Below are positions 16,917 through 25,742 of a stretch of 64,000 bases of DNA, in pieces (position 1 is the stretch's first letter; every line of letters begins with the position of its first letter). The position numbers and the translations under genes are program-made. The notes under the pieces are model-generated. The model searched no databases, was not told the origin of the DNA, and saw only the letters and a list, made by a program, of their open reading frames with translations. The DNA is from Pseudoxanthomonas sp. (GTDB lineage Bacteria; Pseudomonadota; Gammaproteobacteria; Xanthomonadales; Xanthomonadaceae), in assembly GCF_027498035.1 (NCBI RefSeq), contig NZ_CP114978.1, positions 2,418,001 through 2,482,000 of the forward strand, given 5' to 3'.

Positions 16917-17372
16917 ATGAAGCGCCTGCTACTGCCCCTGCTCCTGTTCGTCGCCAGCGGGACCGCACTGGCCGCGACCGGCCCCTACGATCCGGCCGCC
17001 GATGCCAAGGCCCAGGTCAAAAGCGCACTGAACGCGGGCAAGAAAGACCACAAGCCCACGCTGCTGATCTTTGGCGCCAACTGGTGCGGCGACTGCCGGG
17101 CACTGGACACCTCGCTGCACGGCGAGAAGAACGCCGCGCTGATCGCCAAGCGCTTCGAGGTGGTCAAGGTCGACGTGGGCAACTGGGACCACAATCTGGA
17201 CATCGCCAACACCTATGGCAATCCGATCGAGAAAGGCATCCCCGCCGCGGTGGTAGTCTCGCCCGAGGGCAAGGTGCTCTACACGACCAAGCTCGGTGAA
17301 CTGGCCAACGCCCGCAAGATGAGCGACGAAGGCATCTACGATTTCTTCGACAAGGTTGCCGCCCAGCACTGA
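16917..17372 (+). CDS. Periplasmic thioredoxin-family protein
   Basis: A 151-residue exported thioredoxin-fold protein: signal peptide (LLLPLLLFVASGTALAA), then the active site WCGDC (Cys57 and Cys60) in LLIFGANWCGDCRALD, and the cis-proline region KGIPAAVVVSPEGKV. The WCGDC form is seen in thioredoxin_7-like proteins rather than classic WCGPC thioredoxins. It could reduce periplasmic disulfides; partner unknown. It is convergent with the O-methyltransferase gene. Confidence 0.88.
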   Translation: MKRLLLPLLLFVASGTALAATGPYDPAADAKAQVKSALNAGKKDHKPTLLIFGANWCGDCRALDTSLHGEKNAALIAKRFEVVKVDVGNWDHNLDIANTYGNPIEKGIPAAVVVSPEGKVLYTTKLGELANARKMSDEGIYDFFDKVAAQH

Positions 17373-17376
17373 GGGC

Positions 17377-17958
17377 TCAGCCGGCGCGAACCGCCAGCAG
17401 TTCGCCCTTGCCCACCGGCACCAGCGCGCAGGTGAAGTCCACATCGGCGCGCAGGACCTGTTCGAAGCTGCCCATCTGCGCGGCGTGCGAGATGGCGTTG
17501 TCCACCACCAGCAAGCCGCCGGGACGCAGCACCCGGCGCAGCGCCGGCCACCAGTCCAGGTAACGGCTGCGGTCGGCGTCCAGGAACACCAGGTCGAACG
17601 CGTCCGCCTCCGCAGCTGCCATCCAGGCCCCTGCATCGGCGTGGACAGCGGTGATCCGCGCGGCCAACCCGCTGCGCGCGAAGGTGTCCTGCGCCAGCTG
17701 CCACTTGGCCGCGGAAAATTCCAACGTGGTCACGTGCCCGTCGAGCACCGCGGCCGCCTCGGCCAGCCACAGCGTCGAATAGCCGTTGGACGTGCCGATT
17801 TCCAGCACGCGCCGCGCGCCGGTGGAGCGGATCGTCACCGAGAGGAATTCGCCGGTGTCCGGGGTGATGTTGAGCATCCGCTCGCTGCGCGCGGTGTGGG
17901 TGGCGTCGTTGTGTTCGCCGAACGCGGCCAGTTCGCGCTTGAGTGCCTGCAACTCCAT
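17377..17958 (-). CDS. Class I SAM-dependent O-methyltransferase
   Basis: A 193-residue enzyme of the caffeoyl-CoA/catechol O-methyltransferase-like family. The SAM-binding motif is VLEIGTSNGYSTLWLA, followed by the acidic end of strand 2 (TTLEFS), DLVFLDADRSRYLDWW (metal/substrate Asp) and LLVVDNAISH. The start at 17958 is the first ATG of the conserved region (MELQALKRELAAFGEHNDA). Substrate unknown. A second methyltransferase of similar fold occurs at 29185. Confidence 0.88.
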   Translation of the reverse strand: MELQALKRELAAFGEHNDATHTARSERMLNITPDTGEFLSVTIRSTGARRVLEIGTSNGYSTLWLAEAAAVLDGHVTTLEFSAAKWQLAQDTFARSGLAARITAVHADAGAWMAAAEADAFDLVFLDADRSRYLDWWPALRRVLRPGGLLVVDNAISHAAQMGSFEQVLRADVDFTCALVPVGKGELLAVRAG

Positions 17959-17998
17959 GTCGATCCCTTGTCTTGCGTTGATCCGGCGAGCGCTGCGC

Positions 17999-19682
17999 TC
18001 AGCGCCGCAGCCAGGCCGACAGCAGCGCCAGGCTGCCCAGCGCGCCGGTGAACCAGGTCCACAGCGGCACATGGAACAACACCGGGCCGCCCACGCCGAA
18101 GGCGTGCAGCACCGCAGCCACCACCAGCAATCCGGCACCGGCAATCGCGGTCACCACGCGCCGCTGCAAGCGCTGCAGGGTCACGTTGAGATCGGCCAGG
18201 TCCTTGGAGCGCATCGCGAGTTCATGCTGACCCTCGACCTGCTGCTTGAGCCAGCTGTGCACCAGGCGCGGCATGTCCGGCGCGTGGGTCAGGATTTCCG
18301 GCAGCCGCTTGCGCAACTCATCGAAGGCGCGCTTGGGGCTGTAGCGTTCGACCAGGATGCGCTCCAGCACCGGCTTGGCCACGGCCCAGATATCCAGCTG
18401 CGGATCGAGCTGGCGGCCGACGCCTTCGATGTTGAGCAGGGTCTTCTGCAACAGGATCAGCTGCGGCTGCAGGGTGAGTTCGTACTTCTGCGCGGTGCGG
18501 AACAGCTTGATCAGCACCTGCGCCAGCGAGATCTCGCTCAGCGGCCGGGTGAAGTACGGCTCGCAGACCGCGCGCGCAGCGGCTTCCAGCTCGTCGATGC
18601 GTACGGTGCGCCGGCATCCAGCCCGCTTCGACGTGCAGCTCGGCGATGCGCCGGTAATCCTTGTTGAAGATGGCCATGAAGTTCTCGGCCAGGTAGTACT
18701 GGTCCTGCTGCGAGAGCTGGCCGACGATGCCGAAATCCAGCGCGATGAAGCGCGGATTGGCCTTGCGCGCCGGATCGGTATCGACCCAGATGTTGCCGGC
18801 GTGCGCATCGGCGTGGAAGAAGTTGTCGCGGAACACCTGCGTGTAGAACACGCGCACACCCTTGGCCGCCAGCGCCTTGCGGTCGATGCCGGCCGCGTCC
18901 AGCGCGGCGATGTCATCGGAGGGAATCCCGGTGACGCGCTCCATGGTCAGCGCGCGCTCTGCGGTGTGCGACCAGATGATCTCCGGCACGTACAGGTCCG
19001 GCGAGTCCTTCCAGAACCGGCGCATCACGCTGGCGTTGGCACCTTCGCGCTGCAGGTCGAGTTCGGCGGCCAGGGTGGTTTCGATCTCGGCGACGATTTC
19101 CTTCGGCCGGATCTTGTCGGCCGACGGGTGCGCGTAATCCACCAGCGCCGCGCCGGATTTCAGCAGCGCGATGTCGCCGGCGATCTGCGCTTCGATTTCA
19201 GGGCGCAGCACCTTGACCACCACCTGGCGACCATCGTGCAGCGTGGCTGCATGCACCTGGGCGATCGAGGCCGAGGCCAGCGGCTTGGTGTCGAACGAGG
19301 CGAAGGCTTCGCCGATCGGCAGCCCCAACGCTTTTTCCACGATGCGCAGCGCGGTATCGCCATCGAACGGCTTGACCCGGTCCTGCAGCAGGGTCAGCTC
19401 CTCGGCCACGTCCGGTGGGATCAGGTCGCGGCGGGTGGACAGGATCTGGCCGAACTTGACGAAGATCGGCCCCAGCTCCTGCAGCACCATGCGCAGGCGC
19501 GCGCCGCGGCTCAACGCCGCGATATCGTCGCGCGCACGCGGCACGAACGGCCGCGCCAGCTTCAACCATGGCTCGGCCGGCGTGCCGTCGAGCAACGCAT
19601 CGAGCCGGTAGCGGATCAGCACCCGTCCGATCTTGTTCGCCCGCAGCGCGGCACGCACGCCCTTCATGCCCGGCAACATCAT
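17999..19682 (-). pseudogene. ubiB: UbiB (AarF/ABC1 kinase-like) with a frameshift
   Basis: Atypical kinase-like ATPase needed for ubiquinone synthesis, membrane bound. The first frame (19682 down to about 18615) carries the family hallmarks: KxGQ (FVKFGQILSTR), ASIAQVHAA, the Lys in VVKVLRPE, and the DFG-like LDFGIVG. Homology then moves to another frame near 18606-18614: after GWMPA the next residues TVRIDELEAAARAVCEPYF come from the other frame, which runs through LQPQLILLQKTLLNIEGVGRQLDPQLD and two C-terminal membrane helices to the TGA at 17999. One extra base or two missing bases in the CCGGCGCACC region would explain it. It overlaps the ubiJ stop by 4 nt. Apart from the shift the gene is complete (about 560 residues). 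Confidence 0.88.
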
Positions 19683-20308
19683 GCGCGGGCCGCCAGTCGG
19701 GTCATGCGCGCGGCCAGGCGTTCCACGTCGTCGCGCAACGTGTCCACGTCATCGTGGAAGGCGTCGAGTTCGCCGCGGGCCACGACATCGCGCGATTCCT
19801 CGGTGACGTATTCGGCGGCACTGGTCGCCAGCTCGCTGCCGGTGTCGCGCAGCTTGAGCAGGGTCGCGCGCACGCCTTGCGCGATCTGCACGCCAAGCAC
19901 TTCACCGAACAGGGTGACAAATGGCTGCTGGAAATCCGGATCGAAGCGCGTGGCCAGGGTCTGCAGGCGGCGGGCCAGGTCGGCATCACCGGACACGCGC
20001 AGCTTGCCGACCGGCGCGGCGTCATCACGGCGAAAGAACGGCAGCTGGCCCAGCAATCCGCCCAGGGTGCTGCGCACGGCCAGGTCGGGTTCGTCGCCGG
20101 CGTCGACCGGACCGACGTGCAGGCGCTGGGCCTCCACCGCGATCTCCAGTGCCAGCGGCGGCGACTCCAGGGTGATCCGGATGCGGCGCCCGGCCAGTGG
20201 CGCCAGCGCATCTCGGGTATCCGGGTCCAGCGCGACGGCGCGGTTGAGGGCCGCTTCCAGCGCGCGGCCGGCCAGCGGTTTCAGGGCATCGAAGGGGGTC
20301 GGCGGCAT
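19679..20308 (-). CDS. ubiJ: Ubiquinone biosynthesis accessory factor UbiJ
   Basis: A 209-residue SCP2-domain protein that binds the polyprenyl quinone intermediates in the Ubi complex. The N-terminal SCP2 region (about 15-110; LAGRRIRITLESPPLALEIAVE, then PDLAVRSTLGGLLG and VSGDADLARRLQTL) is followed by a helical coiled-coil C terminus (DVDTLRDDVERLAARMTRL), the UbiJ layout. Its stop codon overlaps the ubiB start (ATGA), the classical ubiJ-ubiB pair; ubiE is not adjacent here. Confidence 0.9.
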   Translation of the reverse strand: MPPTPFDALKPLAGRALEAALNRAVALDPDTRDALAPLAGRRIRITLESPPLALEIAVEAQRLHVGPVDAGDEPDLAVRSTLGGLLGQLPFFRRDDAAPVGKLRVSGDADLARRLQTLATRFDPDFQQPFVTLFGEVLGVQIAQGVRATLLKLRDTGSELATSAAEYVTEESRDVVARGELDAFHDDVDTLRDDVERLAARMTRLAARA

Positions 20309-20418
20309 GGCGCCATTCTAACCGTGACCTGACCTTGACCACGGCGCGGATGTGGTCAACGGCCGGCAGGTCGGTTCATGCTGTCGGCCCTTTTTGGCAG
20401 CAGTGGATAGACAGGCAG

Positions 20419-21525
20419 ATGGGCAAGACGCGTGTGGGCATCATCTTCGGCGGTCGTTCGGCCGAACACGAAGTCTCCCTGCAATCGGCGCGGAACATCG
20501 TCGATGCGCTGGACACCGCGCGCTTCGAACCGGTGCTGATCGGCATCGACAAGCAGGGCCAGTGGCACCTGAGCGATCCGCGGGCCTGGCTGCTCAACCG
20601 CGACGATCCCAAGCGCATCGCCCTGCAGCCGTCAGGCCAGGCGCTCGCCCTGCTGCCCGGCCAGGCGCGCCAGCAGCTGCGCCCGGTGGACCCTGCCCTG
20701 GCGCTGGAACAGATCGACGTGGTGTTCCCGATCGTGCACGGCACGATGGGCGAAGACGGCTCGCTGCAGGGCCTGCTGCGCATGGCCAACCTGCCGTTCG
20801 TGGGCTCGGGTGTGCTGGGCTCTGCCGTGGCGATGGACAAGGACGTGGCCAAGCGCCTGCTGCGCGATGCCGGACTGCAGGTGGCGCCATTCGCCTGCCT
20901 GACCCGTCGCAGTGCCGAACACACCGGCTTCGACGAGCTGGTCGCGCGCCTGGGCCTGCCATTGTTCGTCAAGCCGGCCAACCAGGGCTCGTCGGTGGGC
21001 GTGAGCCGGGTCACCGACGCCGCCGGGTTTGCCGACGCGCTGGCGCAGGCCTTCCTGTACGACCACAAGGTGCTGGTGGAATCGGCCATCGACGGGCGCG
21101 AGATCGAATGCGCCGTGCTGGGCAACGACCAGCCGCAGGCCAGCGTGTGCGGCGAAGTGGTGGTGCACGACGCCTTCTACGCCTACGACACCAAGTACAT
21201 CAGCGAAGACGGTGCGCAGGTGGTGGTGCCGGCCGACATCGACGGCGACACCCAGGTCCGCATCCAGCAGGTCGCGCTGCGTGCCTACCAGGCGCTGGAC
21301 TGTGCGGGCCTGGCGCGGGTGGATGTATTCCTGACGCCGGGCGGCGAGATCGTGGTCAACGAGATCAATACCCTGCCCGGCTTCACCCGCATCAGCATGT
21401 ATCCCAAGCTGTGGCAGGCCAGCGGGCTGGGCTATCGCGAACTGGTCACGCGCCTGATCGAACTGGCGCTGGAACGCCACGCTGCGGACGCCGCACTGCA
21501 CAGTAGCGTGGCCCTGCCAGGATGA
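20419..21525 (+). CDS. ddl: D-alanine--D-alanine ligase
   Basis: ATP-grasp ligase that joins two D-alanines for peptidoglycan precursors. The 368 residues match the longer DdlA/VanA-type group. Motifs: GGRSAEHEVSLQSA at the N terminus, HGTMGEDGSLQG, FVKPANQGSSVGV (ATP-binding Lys and loop), and the C-terminal RVDVFLTPGGEIVVNEINTLPGFT with metal-binding Asp, Glu and Asn. The ATG at 20419 starts the conserved sequence MGKTRVGIIFGG. It stands alone, not in the dcw cluster, and overlaps the next gene by 4 nt. Confidence 0.95.
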   Translation: MGKTRVGIIFGGRSAEHEVSLQSARNIVDALDTARFEPVLIGIDKQGQWHLSDPRAWLLNRDDPKRIALQPSGQALALLPGQARQQLRPVDPALALEQIDVVFPIVHGTMGEDGSLQGLLRMANLPFVGSGVLGSAVAMDKDVAKRLLRDAGLQVAPFACLTRRSAEHTGFDELVARLGLPLFVKPANQGSSVGVSRVTDAAGFADALAQAFLYDHKVLVESAIDGREIECAVLGNDQPQASVCGEVVVHDAFYAYDTKYISEDGAQVVVPADIDGDTQVRIQQVALRAYQALDCAGLARVDVFLTPGGEIVVNEINTLPGFTRISMYPKLWQASGLGYRELVTRLIELALERHAADAALHSSVALPG

Positions 21526-22004
21526 GCGCAGCACGCTTGCGCGCGATTGGCGAAGACGATTTTCCTGCGCTGCTGGCACTCAACAACCTGCATGCTGCCG
21601 AACTGTCGTGGCAGACGCCGGCGCAGTTCGCCGCGCTGCTGCGGCAAGCGTGCTGGACCCGAACGGCAGGCGACGGCGAAGCGCTGTTGGTTGCGCTGGA
21701 CCAGGATGCGGATTACGACAACCCGAACTTCGCCTGGCTGAAGGCGCGGTTCGCACGCTTCATCTACATCGATCGCGTGGTGGTGGCGCAGTCACTGCAG
21801 GGCCAGGGCGTGGCGGGTGCGCTGTATCGCGAGCTGCAAACCCAGGCGCGCGCCTGGGATCATGCATCGCTGGTGTGCGAGATCAACCTGGACCCACCGA
21901 ATCCGGCGTCGGTGGCGTTCCATCGGCGCCTGGGTTTCGCGCAGATCGGCCAGGCCGACCTGGCCAATGGCAAGCGAGTGGGTTACTACGTCTGCCCACT
22001 CTGA
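21522..22004 (+). CDS. GNAT family N-acetyltransferase
   Basis: A 160-residue acetyl-CoA-dependent acetyltransferase. The acetyl-CoA loop region reads VVVAQSLQGQGVAGALYRELQ and the C-terminal motif B reads NPASVAFHRRLGFAQIGQ. It is coupled to ddl by a 4-nt ATGA overlap. Substrate unknown; the link to ddl does not prove a role in cell-wall synthesis. Confidence 0.88.
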   Translation: MSAARLRAIGEDDFPALLALNNLHAAELSWQTPAQFAALLRQACWTRTAGDGEALLVALDQDADYDNPNFAWLKARFARFIYIDRVVVAQSLQGQGVAGALYRELQTQARAWDHASLVCEINLDPPNPASVAFHRRLGFAQIGQADLANGKRVGYYVCPL

Positions 22005-22020
22005 TGCCCACAGGCATCAG
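22001..22020. terminator. Short hairpin at the end of the GNAT gene
   Basis: CTGATGCC and GGCATCAG form a perfect eight-pair stem over a CACA loop. The GNAT stop codon lies inside the stem. There is no U-run, so termination strength is doubtful. Confidence 0.3.
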
Positions 22021-22113
22021 GCGCTGCCAGATGCGACAGCGACCCCTCGTCGTGTCCCGGCAGTTCGGCACGCACACAGGCTGTCGACGGGCACATCGCA
22101 ATCACGCAAGGAT

Positions 22114-23112
22114 TCAACCCGGCGCGTTCCACGCAGCCTTCAGGCGCGCCAGGCCTTCGGCCATGGACACACGCGGCACGTAACCGAAATCGCGACGCGC
22201 CGGCTCCATCGAATACCAGTGTGGCGTGCACAGCTGCTCGGCCAGGAATCGCGTCAACGGTGGCTCGCCCTTGAGCGGCAGCACTTTCCACAATGCCTCG
22301 CAGGCGACGCCGATCCGGTACGCCGCCTTGAACGACAGCGTCTTGCGCACCGGCGGCGTGCCGGTGGCAGCCAGCAGGGCATCGAGCACCTCGCGCATCG
22401 GCCACGGTTCGCCGTTGGAAATGAAATACGCCTTGCCCGCGCAGGCCGAACCCGGCATCAGGTGATCGAACGCATCGAAATGCGCCTGCGCGGCATTGTC
22501 GATATACGTGGTGTCGACCTTGTTGCTGCCATCGCCGACCAGGCGCAGGCGACCACTGCGCGCACGCTCCACCAACCGCGGCAGGATCTGATGGTCGCCC
22601 GGCCCCCAGATCAGGCGCGGCCGCAGCGCGACCGTCGCCAGCTGCGCATCGTTGGCAGCCAGCACGAGCTGCTCGGCGATGGTCTTGGTAGCGGCGTACG
22701 GCGCCTGGAAGTCCTCGCCATAGGGCACTTCATCGGCGCCCAGCCCTTCGACCGGATGGGTGGCGCGATGGGTCACGCTGGGCGTGGAGGTGTACACCAG
22801 CCGGCTGATGCCTTGCGCGCGGCAGGCATCGAGCACGTGCTGCGTTCCGACCACGTTGGGCTGGTAGTAACTGTCGTAGCTGCCCCAGGCGCCAGCCTTG
22901 GCCGCGTTGTGGAAGACCGCCTCGACCCCGGCCACCGCATGGTTGAGCGCATGCGCATCGACCAGATCACCCTGCACCTGGCCCACGCCCAGTGCCGCCA
23001 GCGCAGGCGAATGGCTGCGCTGGAAGCTGATCACTTCATGCCCGCGCTCGACCAGCCCGCGGCACAGCGCCTGCCCGAGGAATCCGGCGCCGCCGGTGAC
23101 CAGGATTTTCAT
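22114..23112 (-). CDS. oleD: OleD, NAD(P)-dependent 2-alkyl-3-ketoacid reductase
   Basis: Second step of olefin synthesis: reduces the 2-alkyl-3-keto acid made by OleA to the 3-hydroxy acid. The 332-residue short-chain/extended dehydrogenase has the nucleotide motif GGAGFLG (residues 7-13), Ser109 in VYTSTPSV, and Tyr139-x3-Lys143 (YAATK). Its ATG overlaps the end of oleC (4 nt), and oleA and oleB lie on the same strand about 2.6 kb upstream, so the assignment rests on both family and locus. Confidence 0.92.
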   Translation of the reverse strand: MKILVTGGAGFLGQALCRGLVERGHEVISFQRSHSPALAALGVGQVQGDLVDAHALNHAVAGVEAVFHNAAKAGAWGSYDSYYQPNVVGTQHVLDACRAQGISRLVYTSTPSVTHRATHPVEGLGADEVPYGEDFQAPYAATKTIAEQLVLAANDAQLATVALRPRLIWGPGDHQILPRLVERARSGRLRLVGDGSNKVDTTYIDNAAQAHFDAFDHLMPGSACAGKAYFISNGEPWPMREVLDALLAATGTPPVRKTLSFKAAYRIGVACEALWKVLPLKGEPPLTRFLAEQLCTPHWYSMEPARRDFGYVPRVSMAEGLARLKAAWNAPG

Positions 23113-24752
23113 GCTTGCTCCAGTTGCTGCGCCGCCCAGGCGGCGAGCTTCTCACGCCCGATCTTGGCGTTGTGGCGGATGTCCACCGGGAAGGCCGGAT
23201 GGCACAGGAAGGTGTCGATGCCATGCAGCGTGTCGTGCCGCTGCGCGATGGCGCGCAGGTCGGCCTCCACCGCTTCGCGCTGCGTGGGTGGCACGCCCGG
23301 CAGCAGTTCGAAGCACAACACCGGCCGCTGTTGCCCGGCTGCGCCGACACCGACCAGCGCACTGCGACGCACTTCGCCGTGGACGTTGAAAACCGGCTCG
23401 ACCTGCTCGGTGTACAGCGGCCCGGCCGCGGTCTCCACGCGCTGGGTCTTGCGCCCGCAGAACCACAGCCGCCCGGTCGCATCGAAGTAACCGACATCGC
23501 CCATGCGATGCACGATGCGCGCGCGGCCATCGGCCAGCGTCTCGCGGATCTTGGCGATCTTCGTGGCGGCATCGCGGTTGAAGTAGCTGTCGGTCGCGGT
23601 CGGGCCGGCCACGGTGATCTCGCCGACCACGCCGGCCGGCACCTCATGCGTGCCGGCCCAGTCTTCGATCGCGGCATCGTCGATGGCGATGATGCGGACT
23701 TCGTTCGGCGCGACCGCACGACCGACGCAGGTGCCGGCGCCGTGCTCGGTGGCTTCGCGCGTGGCTTCCAGCTCGCGGCCTTCGATCACCGCAACGGGCA
23801 GGCATTCGGTGGCGCCGTAAGGCGTCCAGAACTGGCCATCGTCAGGCAGCAGGCTGCGGATCTTCTCGACGATTTCCGGTGGCACCGGCGCGCCGGCCGA
23901 GGTCACCCGTTTCACCGTGGGCAGCGGATGGCCATAGTCGGCCAGCACCCGCATCAGCGCGGGCGAGCCGAACAGCTGGGTCACGCCGAAGCGCTTGATC
24001 GCCGCATGCAATTTGGCCGGATCGGCCTTGGCCGGACGCGTCGGGTCCATGTCGGGGATGACCGAGGTCAGCCCCAGCGCCGGATCGAACAGCGCAAACG
24101 GCGGGAACGTCGGCAGGTCGACCCCACCAGGCACCATGCCGAAGGCATTGCGCAGCAGTTCAACCTGGCCGACGAAATGACGATGCCGATAGACCACGCC
24201 CTTGGGCACGCCGGTCGAGCCACTGGTGAACAGGATGCCGGCCACGTCCTCGCCGTCGGTGGCCGCCAGCTGCGGTCCGGCGCCGGCACCATCGCGTTCG
24301 ATCCGCGCCAGCGTCGCGCCGCCCCAACCCAGCTTCGGACCGGCAGTCACGATCTTCTTCGCACTGCGTGCCCAGCCCAGCGCCAGGCGCGCGATCTGGG
24401 CCAGCGGGATGCCGATGAAGGCCTCCGGCTGCGCTTCGTCCAGGCATTGCTTCAGCGCGCGCCGGTCGATGCCCGGATCGACCAGCACCGGCACCGCGCC
24501 GGCCTTGAACAACGCGAACATCAGCAGGAAGAATTCTGGCGAGGGCCGCACCATCACCACCGTGCGCGTGCCGCGGCCGATGCCGTACCTGCCCAGGCCC
24601 GCGGCGATGGCATCGCTGCGCGCATCCAGCTGCGCATAGGTCAGTTCGATGCCGTAGGCGCCGCCGCGACCCGGGCAACGCAGGGCGATCTGGCCGGGGC
24701 GCTCACGGGCCAGCTCCGGCAGGCGGGCAGCGATATTGCAGACAGTGGTCAT
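23109..24752 (-). CDS. oleC: OleC, beta-lactone synthetase (ANL superfamily)
   Basis: Third step of olefin synthesis: ATP-dependent closure of the 2-alkyl-3-hydroxy acid to a beta-lactone. The 547-residue adenylate-forming enzyme has the P-loop LFTSGSTGVPKG (about residues 174-185), the YGATE motif, and the C-terminal core FCGRKTQRVE plus a terminal Lys in HNAKIGREKL. The start at 24752 is the first ATG before the conserved region. It precedes oleD with a 4-nt overlap and is divergent from the YkgJ-type gene at 24870. Confidence 0.92.
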   Translation of the reverse strand: MTTVCNIAARLPELARERPGQIALRCPGRGGAYGIELTYAQLDARSDAIAAGLGRYGIGRGTRTVVMVRPSPEFFLLMFALFKAGAVPVLVDPGIDRRALKQCLDEAQPEAFIGIPLAQIARLALGWARSAKKIVTAGPKLGWGGATLARIERDGAGAGPQLAATDGEDVAGILFTSGSTGVPKGVVYRHRHFVGQVELLRNAFGMVPGGVDLPTFPPFALFDPALGLTSVIPDMDPTRPAKADPAKLHAAIKRFGVTQLFGSPALMRVLADYGHPLPTVKRVTSAGAPVPPEIVEKIRSLLPDDGQFWTPYGATECLPVAVIEGRELEATREATEHGAGTCVGRAVAPNEVRIIAIDDAAIEDWAGTHEVPAGVVGEITVAGPTATDSYFNRDAATKIAKIRETLADGRARIVHRMGDVGYFDATGRLWFCGRKTQRVETAAGPLYTEQVEPVFNVHGEVRRSALVGVGAAGQQRPVLCFELLPGVPPTQREAVEADLRAIAQRHDTLHGIDTFLCHPAFPVDIRHNAKIGREKLAAWAAQQLEQA

Positions 24753-24869
24753 CGGCCTATTGTCGCCGCTCGACGCAACCTGCGGCCAATGGCTTGCGCC
24801 TGCACGGGTTTCAGGCATGATCCGCGCCGCGATTTCCCGCTTTCACCGCGCACAGCCCGGTTTCCCGAC

Positions 24870-25208
24870 ATGCATCCCTGCCTGACCTGCGGCGCCTGCT
24901 GCGCCACCTTCCGCGTCAGCCTGCATTGGTCGGAAAGCGATCCCGACCTGGGTGGTGGCGTGCCGGCAGGCCTGACCGAGAAGATCGACGCCCATCGCGT
25001 GGCCATGCGCGGCACCTGGGAACAACGCCCGCGCTGCGTGGCCCTGGAAGCGGACATCGGCCGCCATTCGCGCTGCTCGATCCACCCGGTACGCCCCAGC
25101 GTGTGCCGTGAAGTCGAAGCCTCGTGGGAATCGGGCGTGATCAGCGCGCAATGCGACAAGGCGCGTGCGACGCATGGACTGCCGGCGCTCACGCCCGCGG
25201 ATTGGTGA
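24870..25208 (+). CDS. YkgJ family cysteine-cluster protein
   Basis: A 112-residue protein with the Cys-rich zinc/iron-chelating pattern: CLTCGACC near the N terminus, then CSIHPVRPSVCREVE and a last Cys in AQCDKARATHG. No enzymatic function is established for the family. It is transcribed from between oleC and oleB on the opposite strand. Confidence 0.88.
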   Translation: MHPCLTCGACCATFRVSLHWSESDPDLGGGVPAGLTEKIDAHRVAMRGTWEQRPRCVALEADIGRHSRCSIHPVRPSVCREVEASWESGVISAQCDKARATHGLPALTPADW

Positions 25209-25278
25209 CTGCAACTGGCGTGCAACCCGCGCGCAGTCGGCCCACACTATTGCGGTCTTTTGCATGAGGAATCGCACC

Positions 25279-25704
25279 ATGGCCCGTCCCACCCTTTCCG
25301 CAGCGCTGGCTTCGGCCCTGGCGCTGGCCTGCGTGCCTGCACTGGCTGAAGTCCATGCCAGGCAGGATCTGCAGGTGATCGACAAACCGCACCTGGGCGG
25401 CGGCACCGGCACCGTGCACGGCCAGTTCGCTTTCACCCGTGACAAGGCGCCGGCCGATCATGCGCTGCGCGAGATCAGCTGGTTGACCATCGCCCCGGGC
25501 GACTCGATCGGCACCCACACCCATGCCAAGGACGAAGATGCCTACGTGATCGTGTCAGGCACCGGCACCTTCACCGATGCCGATGGCAAGCAGGTGCCGG
25601 TCAAGGCCGGCGACATCACCGTGGTGTACGAAGGCCAGTCACACGGCCTGGTCAATATCGGTACCGAGCCCCTGGTGCTGGTGGACGTGCTGGCAGCGAA
25701 GTAA
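25279..25704 (+). CDS. Secreted cupin-domain protein
   Basis: A 141-residue exported cupin. ATG at 25279 follows GAGGA by 9 nt and begins a signal peptide (LASALALACVPALAEVHA). The cupin core is THTHAKDEDAYVIVSGTG (metal-binding His and Glu-like residues) and a second motif with VVYEGQSHGLVNIG. No specific substrate is apparent. It lies on the plus strand inside the ole locus, between the YkgJ gene and the end of oleB, and shares a hairpin with oleB. Confidence 0.85.
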   Translation: MARPTLSAALASALALACVPALAEVHARQDLQVIDKPHLGGGTGTVHGQFAFTRDKAPADHALREISWLTIAPGDSIGTHTHAKDEDAYVIVSGTGTFTDADGKQVPVKAGDITVVYEGQSHGLVNIGTEPLVLVDVLAAK

Positions 25705-25715
25705 ACCGCTTCCCC

Positions 25716-25742
25716 CTGCCGCCGCGTTCAGCGCGGCGGCAG
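25716..25742. terminator. Bidirectional terminator between the cupin gene and oleB
   Basis: CTGCCGCCGCG pairs with CGCGGCGGCAG over a five-base loop, between the convergent cupin and oleB genes. The oleB stop codon sits in the loop/stem. No long U-run. Confidence 0.6.
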
